A DNA stretch of 11,552 nt from Desulfatirhabdium butyrativorans (lineage in GTDB: Bacteria; Desulfobacterota; Desulfobacteria; Desulfobacterales; DYRK01): contig DYRK01000049.1 of assembly GCA_020718785.1 (NCBI GenBank), positions 1 to 11,552 on the forward strand. Direction: 5' to 3'. The notes below the pieces were generated by a model. That model had not been told where the DNA came from. It ran no database searches and saw only the letters and a program-made list of their open reading frames with translations. The position numbers were made by a program, and so were the translations under genes. Below, in pieces: positions 1-5,829 of the stretch (position 1 is the first letter of the stretch; every line of letters begins with the position of its first letter).

Positions 1-788
1 AATATCCGCTGCGCCATCAGGATTTCGCCGATCAGTTTTCCCTCGGCTTTTCCTTTAGCTATTCCTTCATTTTTGGCAGCCTGAATTTTCGAATACCAGT
101 CCGGATAGTGGTCTTTGATAAACATTTCCTGAGTGTAAGGCATGTCAATTCCCTCCAGTGAATAATGTTCGTACAGGCGTCCGAGATAGGAACTGACTTC
201 CCGGATCAGCCATCTGTCATTTTCGAGTCTCCGCCGGCTTCCGAGTATCTGTTCCGCATCATCGGAAAACAGTCCCATAATCGGATGGCAGCTTCCCCGG
301 GTGATGACAAAACGCACCGGTGTCAGCAAATTAAAAGTATAAATTCTTTCACCGGCACGGTCAATCAGATTTTTTCCCTCGAAACGGGAAAACAGTTCTC
401 TCGGAAAATGGTGCGTCACGGCATACAGGTTCACCGTATCTTTCTCACTTTCCGGAATATTCTTCATTTTCCGGTAATTCGTGAAATGTCCGTAGAGTTC
501 CTCGGGAGCGGTCATGCCGAAGACCTCCCGGAAGGATTTGAAGGATATCAGATTGTGCCGGTTCAGATTTTCAAATCCCTCGTAATAGTCCGCCTCAAGC
601 CGGTGATAAGGGATATTTTCCGGGTCGGCTGTGACAGTCACCATATCCAGACGCTGAACTTTGGCGGACAGGTCCATTTCCACCACGGTTTCGCAGCCCA
701 GTTTCTCAAACAGGGGAAGCATCATCAGTCCCCAGAGGCGGTGCCAGTCGGTACGGTCTGTTTTTTCCGGTTTTTCTTCGATATTCAT
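1..788 (-). CDS. Rpn/PD-(D/E)XK-like protein, copy 1 (3' end beyond window)
   Basis: Partial gene: the ATG is at 788-786 and the frame stays open to base 1, giving about 262 codons. The protein is nearly the same as its neighbour at 809-1711, with changes such as GCETV for DCETV, TAPEE for SAVEE, SEKDT for NEKNT and IDMP for IRMP. The N-terminal part carries the TDWHRLWGLMMLPLFEKL block, then a strand with QRLDMVTV and a later NLISFKS. This layout recalls the PD-(D/E)XK fold of Rpn (COG5464-like) recombination-promoting nucleases. The end visible here begins the short EGK repeats seen in the tails of that family, with one EGK(L/A) unit fewer than copy 2 (12 bp missing). No clear Shine-Dalgarno sequence precedes the start. 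Nuclease activity is inferred only, because the acidic residue expected two positions before the Lys is absent. Confidence 0.8.
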   Translation of the reverse strand, partial: MNIEEKPEKTDRTDWHRLWGLMMLPLFEKLGCETVVEMDLSAKVQRLDMVTVTADPENIPYHRLEADYYEGFENLNRHNLISFKSFREVFGMTAPEELYGHFTNYRKMKNIPESEKDTVNLYAVTHHFPRELFSRFEGKNLIDRAGERIYTFNLLTPVRFVITRGSCHPIMGLFSDDAEQILGSRRRLENDRWLIREVSSYLGRLYEHYSLEGIDMPYTQEMFIKDHYPDWYSKIQAAKNEGIAKGKAEGKLIGEILMAQRI

Positions 789-808
789 CTGTTTGAATAT
801 ACCGTGCC

Positions 809-1711
809 TCAGTGCCGGGAAATGAATCTGCCCTCGATTTCAGACAGAATTTTTTTCAGTTCTTCGGCGTTTCTGCGCTCCAGTTCTTCCTGGGAATAAA
901 GGCTCAGTTTCAATATCCGCTGCGCCATCAGGATTTCGCCGATCAGTTTTCCCTCGGCTTTTCCTTCAAGTTTTCCTTCGGCTATTCCCTCATTTTTGGC
1001 AGCCTGAATTTTCGAATACCAGTCCGGATAGTGGTCTTTTATGAACATTTCCTGAGTGTAAGGCATACGAATTCCCTCCAGTGAATAATGTTCGTACAGG
1101 CGTCCTAGATAGGAACTGACTTCCCGGATCAGCCATCTGTCATTTTCGAGTCTCCGCCGGCTTCCGAGTATCTGTTCCGCATCATCGGAAAACAGTCCCA
1201 TAATCGGATGGCAGCTTCCCCGGGTGATGACAAAACGCACCGGTGTCAGCAAATTAAAAGTATAAATTCTTTCACCGGCGCGGTCAATCAGATTTTTTCC
1301 CTCGAAACGGGAAAACAGTTCTCTCGGAAAATGATGCGTCACGGCATACAGATTCACCGTATTCTTCTCATTTTCCGGAATATTCTTCATTTTCCGGTAA
1401 TTCGTGAAATGCCCGTAAAGTTCCTCGACAGCGCTCATACCGAAAACTTCCCGGAAGGATTTGAAGGATATCAGATTATGCCGGTTCAGATTTTCAAATC
1501 CCTCGTAATAGTCCGCCTCAAGCCGGTGATAAGGGATATTTTCCGGGTCGGCTGTGACAGTCACCATATCCAGACGCTGAACTTTGGCGGACAGGTCCAT
1601 TTCCACCACGGTTTCGCAGTCCAGTTTCTCAAACAGGGGAAGCATCATCAGTCCCCAGAGACGATGCCAGTCGGTACGGTCTGTTTTTTCCGGATTTTCT
1701 TCGATATTCAT
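809..1711 (-). CDS. Rpn/PD-(D/E)XK-like protein with EGK-repeat tail, copy 2
   Basis: Complete 300-residue protein. Residues about 10-30 hold TDWHRLWGLMMLPLFEKL; QRLDMVTV supplies the candidate catalytic Asp near residue 48; NLISFKSF near residue 80 supplies the candidate Lys. Near residues 245-256 come tandem EGK units (EGKLEGKAEGK), followed by a helical region rich in leucine, glutamate and lysine. This order matches the Rpn/COG5464 nuclease-like superfamily, whose members promote RecA-independent recombination or are transposon-associated. The Glu of a classic ExK pair is missing, so activity is uncertain. The start lies 3 bp after the porin stop codon with no separate Shine-Dalgarno sequence, so it may be translated by coupling. 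The stop is 20 bp before copy 1, so the two copies look like one transcription unit behind the porin gene. Confidence 0.85.
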   Translation of the reverse strand: MNIEENPEKTDRTDWHRLWGLMMLPLFEKLDCETVVEMDLSAKVQRLDMVTVTADPENIPYHRLEADYYEGFENLNRHNLISFKSFREVFGMSAVEELYGHFTNYRKMKNIPENEKNTVNLYAVTHHFPRELFSRFEGKNLIDRAGERIYTFNLLTPVRFVITRGSCHPIMGLFSDDAEQILGSRRRLENDRWLIREVSSYLGRLYEHYSLEGIRMPYTQEMFIKDHYPDWYSKIQAAKNEGIAEGKLEGKAEGKLIGEILMAQRILKLSLYSQEELERRNAEELKKILSEIEGRFISRH

Positions 1712-1714
1712 CTG

Positions 1715-3121
1715 TTATTGTCGAGGTTCTGTCTTTTTTCTGTATGCGTCCCGGTCAAAATAGATGATAAGGGAGGCATAAACCGTATGTTCCTGCAAAT
1801 CCTGAGAAAATTTCCAGCCTTGCAGAATAGAGTCGCCGACTCTGTTTCCGAAACGGTACTGATACGCAAGGTCGAAGGTGAACCGCTTTCCGTCGGAAAA
1901 GCCCAAGCCTGCGCTGAATCCGAAAATATTGTCCGGGTCGCCCTCCGCAGGCGCAGGGTCGTAAAATGCGCCGATACATACCGGAACAATATATTTTGAA
2001 GGCATAAAAAGATATTCTGCGCCCATTCTTATCTGCAATGTGGGGTCAATATCGGATTCGCCGAGAGGTTTTCCGGTAACGGGCGAAGTTTCTTTACCGT
2101 CGGAATCTCTCAGCACAAAATCGTTCCACTGCGTTCTGTATATGTCAAAGGAGGCTGTGAATCTGTCGGAAAAGCGGTATGCCATGCCTATGCCGTAGGA
2201 CATGGGCATTTCTAATGTTTCATCTTTTTCGCCGACCTTGTCGGAATAGGATGTAATTTCTCCCTCGGAATTTCTCCGAACGGTATGTGCATCTTCAGCA
2301 TGTTTCAAATCCGCTTTGAACGGCGTTTTGAGTACCATGCCCACCGTAAAATTGCCGGTAACATCCCATAATATTCCGAAATTGAAATTGGTTCCGCTGA
2401 ACGAATAGCGGTCATCGTTGCGGATTTCAAAGGTAAAGGGCTTATTAGTTTCTTTGTGTACACCGGCGCCGCTTTCACTCTGACGTTTTTCCAATTCATT
2501 TTTATACAGACCGTCTTCCCATAAATTCACTGTGAATCCGAAAGAGACCTGCGGCAGCCACCGGGTTCGGACAGCGTATGCGATTCCCCATGCCGAAAGG
2601 CTGCCGTTCTGGTCGAAATCCGTTTTTGTATTCCATATATTATTTGTCTTTTCATCTTCAATCTTTGTCGAAAAATTCCATTGGCGGTTAAAATCATAGA
2701 GGTTCTGATAATTCAGCGAGAGGGTCATATTCTGTCCCAGCCATGGGAAAGGATATGCCGCGCTGAAATAATTGACCCGATCCGGGACAGACAGGATTTG
2801 TTTGCCGTCTGCTTCGGGATGCTTGCCGAACATATTGTCTTCAATACGGTGAAATGCTGCGCCCACAATTGAAATTTCCGGTTTGCGTAACTGGGTGAGG
2901 CCGCCCGGATTCCATGAGGCAGCCGTGGCATCATCCGCTACAGCAATGAAGGCTCCTCCCATGCCGAGCGCCCTGGCTCCGGAGCCGACCGGGTTCGGGG
3001 ATGAATGAATTTCAATTCTGTCCTGTGCAAAAGAGTTGTTCAGGAATCCGTTGCAGAACATGATGCAAAAATATAGAATAACTATCTGACATTTTGGGGA
3101 AAAAGTAGAGTTTCGTTTCAT
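1715..3121 (-). CDS. OmpP1/FadL-family outer-membrane protein
   Basis: 468 residues, a usual length for FadL-type beta-barrels that let hydrophobic compounds (fatty acids, aromatics) cross the outer membrane. Residues 1-32 form a signal peptide with likely cleavage after SFA. Residues 43-75 carry the family's N-terminal signature, including SGARALGMGGAF, AVADDATAASWNPGGL and the NPGG turn. The rest is amphipathic beta-strand with many aromatic girdle residues (for example SLNYQNLYDFNRQWNFS and RFTFDLAYQYRFG). The last strand ends YASLIIYF at residue 455, followed by a 13-residue charged tail, whereas many outer-membrane barrels end at the aromatic residue. A good sigma70-type promoter and an AGGG ribosome site 8 nt from the ATG support this start. 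The substrate cannot be told from sequence; a PorV-like secretion role is a less likely alternative. Confidence 0.85.
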   Translation of the reverse strand: MKRNSTFSPKCQIVILYFCIMFCNGFLNNSFAQDRIEIHSSPNPVGSGARALGMGGAFIAVADDATAASWNPGGLTQLRKPEISIVGAAFHRIEDNMFGKHPEADGKQILSVPDRVNYFSAAYPFPWLGQNMTLSLNYQNLYDFNRQWNFSTKIEDEKTNNIWNTKTDFDQNGSLSAWGIAYAVRTRWLPQVSFGFTVNLWEDGLYKNELEKRQSESGAGVHKETNKPFTFEIRNDDRYSFSGTNFNFGILWDVTGNFTVGMVLKTPFKADLKHAEDAHTVRRNSEGEITSYSDKVGEKDETLEMPMSYGIGMAYRFSDRFTASFDIYRTQWNDFVLRDSDGKETSPVTGKPLGESDIDPTLQIRMGAEYLFMPSKYIVPVCIGAFYDPAPAEGDPDNIFGFSAGLGFSDGKRFTFDLAYQYRFGNRVGDSILQGWKFSQDLQEHTVYASLIIYFDRDAYRKKTEPRQ

Positions 3122-3162
3122 GTGGTTGTCCCTGTCCGTTAAAAAATATTCATTTAATCCGC

Positions 3163-3192
3163 TTTATATTTCCATTATAGGAGGTATGTCAA
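3163..3192 (-). promoter_or_regulatory. Sigma70-like promoter of the FadL-type gene
   Basis: On the minus strand there is a perfect -35 TTGACA (3192-3187), an 18-base spacer and a -10 TATAAA (3168-3163). ATATAA with a 17-base spacer is the alternative. The predicted start of transcription is about 35 bases before the ATG. An AGGG at 3133-3130 lies 8 bases before the ATG as the probable ribosome site. It shows that the porin gene need not depend on the upstream 3218-3862 gene. Confidence 0.65.
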
Positions 3193-3217
3193 TATTTTTT
3201 TAAGAAGGGGAAATGAA

Positions 3218-3862
3218 TCATGTCCGGCTGTTTATGACCCGCTTGGATTCTGTGATAAAAAGCATTGTGAGGATACCTAAAAGAAGCCACAGCAATTTTC
3301 CTATTTTACTATCTTTAGATTTTGTTTCCGCGGCAGCAGATTTCGTTTCTGCACAACAACAGGCTTCATAACAGCAACAATCTTCATATCCGCAACACCA
3401 GCAAGCGATATCCGGAGCAACAGACTTTGTGTCCACAGATGGCTCTATCTTTATTATGCTGATTATTATCACGACTATCATCATTAAGGATACAATGAGT
3501 GTCCAAAACCATCGCTCTTTCAGTATATTAACATCCGATTTTGATTGATCTTGCTGATCATTTTCCGGGACAAGCCCGGATTGATCTTGCTGATCATTTT
3601 CCGGGACAAGCCCGTACACTCCCGCGCCCATCAGAAAAAATCCCATTTCTTTTGAAGCAGACATTAATAAAGCCAGACCGGACAGAAAAAGAACCGCTGA
3701 AAATATTCTCTGATACAGCTTTTCATGCCTATGTTTTTCGCCTTTCCAGTTCGATTCGGCTATATTATGCTTTAATTCTTTATCTTTCCTTTCATATTCG
3801 ATTTCGTGTTTCAGTTTTTTCCGGGCTTCTTCCGAATACAGGAGATATTGCCAAAATTTCAT
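3218..3862 (-). CDS. Small membrane protein with cysteine cluster and internal repeats
   Basis: 214 residues; I do not recognise a family. Residues 10-50 are a highly charged, Lys/Glu/His-rich helix, probably cytoplasmic. Hydrophobic segments lie at about 51-68, 73-84, 119-137 and 188-203. Residues 84-107 are two exact copies of GLVPENDQQDQS, encoded by a perfect 36-bp tandem repeat. Residues 154-170 (CWCCGYEDCCCYEACCC) hold nine cysteines in seventeen residues, in a loop between the last two hydrophobic segments; AETKS then occurs twice. Such a cluster could bind metal, form disulfides or be acylated, but nothing here decides which. The start has AAGGA about 9 bases upstream. It is divergent from the 4107 membrane protein across an AT-rich spacer, and the two may be related in function or share control. 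Confidence 0.75.
   Translation of the reverse strand: MKFWQYLLYSEEARKKLKHEIEYERKDKELKHNIAESNWKGEKHRHEKLYQRIFSAVLFLSGLALLMSASKEMGFFLMGAGVYGLVPENDQQDQSGLVPENDQQDQSKSDVNILKERWFWTLIVSLMMIVVIIISIIKIEPSVDTKSVAPDIACWCCGYEDCCCYEACCCAETKSAAAETKSKDSKIGKLLWLLLGILTMLFITESKRVINSRT
3344..3397 (-). repeat. Degenerate 18-bp triplicate encoding the Cys cluster
   Basis: The coding strand reads as three six-residue units, CCGYED, CCCYEA and CCCAET (residues 156-173). The Cys-rich loop therefore seems to have grown by repetition of an 18-bp unit, with later change of the third. A further Cys-Trp-Cys overlaps the start of the first unit. Confidence 0.7.
3543..3614. repeat. Perfect 36-bp tandem repeat inside the 3218-3862 gene
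   Basis: Bases 3543-3578 and 3579-3614 are identical and adjacent. The unit is a multiple of three, so the frame is kept and the protein gains a 12-residue duplication (GLVPENDQQDQS twice). Lack of any divergence between units suggests a recent event or ongoing slippage. Confidence 0.95.
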
Positions 3863-4106
3863 AATATTTTTCCTTATATAATATTTATTATAAACAGATT
3901 GTTACTTTATCTATAATTTAATATACAAAATAGAATAAAATCAAAATTTAATAAAAATTAGCATGAAGCGATTGGAATGTCAATCAAAAAATAGTTCGAG
4001 TCTGAAAAAAACAAGTTGAATTTAAGAAAAATATAAGATAATAAAGAGACAGTTTTGAAATCGAAGACAACAATCCTTTTGGCATACGAATAAGGGGGGG
4101 GGCATA
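3863..4106. promoter_or_regulatory. AT-rich divergent intergenic region
   Basis: This 244-bp spacer lies between two divergent membrane-protein genes and must hold both promoters. Toward the plus-strand gene, TTGAAT (4016-4021) with a 17-base spacer and TAATAA (4039-4044) is the best candidate. Toward the minus-strand gene, TATAAT (3892-3887) is a possible -10 without a convincing -35. A short inverted repeat, GATTG/CAATC with a 6-base loop (3970-3985), lies between them and could be an operator. The high A+T content makes chance promoter matches likely. Confidence 0.35.
4092..4102 (+). promoter_or_regulatory. Ribosome site with a run of nine G
   Basis: AA followed by nine G (4094-4102), then CATA and the ATG at 4107. 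The purine run is the only plausible Shine-Dalgarno sequence and supports that start. The homopolymer is prone to slippage and to sequencing error; a change in its length would alter spacing to the start without shifting the reading frame. Confidence 0.6.
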
Positions 4107-5816
4107 ATGGGTGATGAACATACAGAATCGAGAGTAAAGAAACTCACAAAAGATGAACTCATTATTCTTTGCCAGATGCTCGGCATAAAAACAGGCTTTT
4201 CTTTTTTTCAGAAAGAAGCAGACCTTGTTGATGCCATTTTTCGCAAAGATAAAAACGAAGTTGAAAAATGTTTAAGTCTGCTTTCCATATTGAAAGCATC
4301 GGATACAGACTGGCTCAGAAAAACATTTGAATTTGAGCTTGGAATAAGAAAGGAGACTTCGGCTGAAAAAGCCTCGGAAATTTTATCAAAAGAAAATGTA
4401 AAGACGATTAAAAAGCTTGCTGGAAAGGTTGAATACGAAGAAATCCTTAAAAAAATATTCCCCAAAAATTTAAGTGAAATTATTATCGGCGGATGTTCAA
4501 TCACTTTTATATTGTCATTTTATGCGGATTTTGCTTATCTGGCGGCTATCGTAAGCATCTGTGCGCTCGGGTTTGTTTTGTTCACAGCGGCATACGCCTC
4601 TCCTTTAGCCATAAGAAAACGTATAACAATTGAACACTGGCAGTTTATCTCTATTGCCATAGCTCTTATCGCTGTATCTTTATTGCTTTATACCTTATTT
4701 AGCAAATATCCTGAATTTGAAAGAAAAGATTTTATCAGCAACTGGGCAGGAAATGTCGCAACTCTTATGGGTTTCTTGTTCGGTGCGATATTATACTTTT
4801 GCAATGAAAGACCCAAATTGGAAAACTGGTGGAGAAAACATTCCGGAAAGGTCATGTGGAGTATCATTTTTATGGTGGGTTTGGGCTATCTTTATGTTCA
4901 TTATTGTGTAATTTCCGGAAGAGTCTCTTTTGAAGATGACATGGGTGTTGAAGGAACAATAAGAATGAGAGGTGCTTCAGAAACTCAAGACGGGCTTTGT
5001 TATGATGAACCTTCAAAATTTTATTCTGATAAATCCGATGATAATAAATCTGATTATAACAAAATAACTGACGATAAAATAAAGGAACTTTGTAAAACAA
5101 TTAGAACCCTGTCTTCAGACTTAACCTGTGATGATCTTAATCAATTGAATGAGCTTTTAAAAAATGATAAGCTTTATAATGAATTGAAAAAAAAATATGA
5201 AAATGATCAGAAACTACCCTCATATATTGAGGATGAATCTAATATTTTAAAAAAGAATAGATTGATGCTAGAAGTCATTTATCCAGATAAAATTCCTCTG
5301 AAAGACAAGAGTGACCGGTTTTATAAAAATTTTATTAAAGATAATAAACTCTGTGCAACAGCAACAAAAAATATTGAAGGTAAAAAAGTTAATAATTTTT
5401 CCTTTCGTCTTTTTTCTTTAGAAGAGAGAGAGATTGTTTTTTGGATTACCTATGAAGAAAAAATTTATACTAAAATAAAACACATAACCCCGGGTGAAAA
5501 AAATATAAAAATTAGTATTTGGAAAAAATTATTTGAGGGAGAATGGGAATGCTCAACAGAAACAGATTGTCATAGTGATTCTTTTAAATTCAAAATTGAA
5601 GAAAAAGATAACGCTATCATTAAGTTTATTAAGTTGAACGGCGAACCACCTGTGCCTTTTAATAGTAACATAACTAGTTTTTCATACGATTTTAAAAGAA
5701 AAAAGTTCTATATATCTGATAAAGAATATAACGGTGAACTAACAGTTGATAATGATAAATTAGAATTAACTGTAACACTTCCTATTATTAATCTTCCTAT
5801 TCATTGTTGCAGGTAA
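4107..5816 (+). CDS. Five-helix membrane protein with SAP-like N-terminus and beta-rich C-terminus
   Basis: 569 residues, family not recognised. Residues 11-46 (LTKDELIILCQMLGIKTG and on to ADLVDAIF) resemble a SAP/HeH-type helix-turn-helix, a fold often used for nucleic-acid or protein contact. Residues 47-120 are charged helix. Hydrophobic segments lie at about 123-141, 143-163, 178-198, 211-231 and 248-269. Residues 300-326 are a low-complexity Asp/Lys/Ser linker and 326-390 are helical. Residues about 425-565 are beta-rich, including WECSTETDC and a closing ELTVDNDKLELTVTLP, which could be a small barrel or sandwich. An odd number of helices would put the two soluble parts on opposite sides of the membrane. 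GC falls from 50% (4561-4620) to 22% (5161-5220), close to the end of the membrane part. It converges on the lipoprotein gene. Confidence 0.8.
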   Translation: MGDEHTESRVKKLTKDELIILCQMLGIKTGFSFFQKEADLVDAIFRKDKNEVEKCLSLLSILKASDTDWLRKTFEFELGIRKETSAEKASEILSKENVKTIKKLAGKVEYEEILKKIFPKNLSEIIIGGCSITFILSFYADFAYLAAIVSICALGFVLFTAAYASPLAIRKRITIEHWQFISIAIALIAVSLLLYTLFSKYPEFERKDFISNWAGNVATLMGFLFGAILYFCNERPKLENWWRKHSGKVMWSIIFMVGLGYLYVHYCVISGRVSFEDDMGVEGTIRMRGASETQDGLCYDEPSKFYSDKSDDNKSDYNKITDDKIKELCKTIRTLSSDLTCDDLNQLNELLKNDKLYNELKKKYENDQKLPSYIEDESNILKKNRLMLEVIYPDKIPLKDKSDRFYKNFIKDNKLCATATKNIEGKKVNNFSFRLFSLEEREIVFWITYEEKIYTKIKHITPGEKNIKISIWKKLFEGEWECSTETDCHSDSFKFKIEEKDNAIIKFIKLNGEPPVPFNSNITSFSYDFKRKKFYISDKEYNGELTVDNDKLELTVTLPIINLPIHCCR

Positions 5817-5829
5817 TTTTTACCTACAA
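5807..5829. terminator. Imperfect palindrome between convergent stop codons
   Basis: AGGTAA and TTACCT form a 6-bp stem with a TTT loop (5811-5825). After one mismatch the pairing continues with TTG/CAA. It fills nearly all of the 13-bp gap and the end of the plus-strand gene. It could act as a weak terminator in both directions, but it is AT-rich and has no long T run, so this is tentative. Confidence 0.3.

Larger units (their letters stand above)
1..1716. repeat. Tandem gene duplication (unit about 0.92 kb)
   Basis: Bases 1-793 align with 912-1716, at an offset of 911 before a 12-bp indel and 923 after it. By hand I count about 26 mismatches over 61-788 versus 984-1711, so about 96% identity. 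Runs with no differences (184-356 and 556-696 in copy 1) alternate with clusters of changes. Similarity stops about 5 bases upstream of the start codons: both have AACAGATG on the coding strand and then diverge. The left boundary of the unit lies outside the window. Confidence 0.93.

Noticed and set aside
1..788. Copy 1 as a pseudogene
   Set aside because: The frame is intact to the window edge and the only indel relative to copy 2 is 12 bp, in frame.
165..1999. Long plus-strand open frames opposite the two Rpn-like copies
   Set aside because: They are antisense shadows that share the duplication; they have no ribosome sites and no recognisable protein features, while the minus-strand frames show family motifs.
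3541..3614. Possible start of a CRISPR-like array
   Set aside because: The two 36-bp units are directly adjacent without spacers and lie in frame inside a gene.
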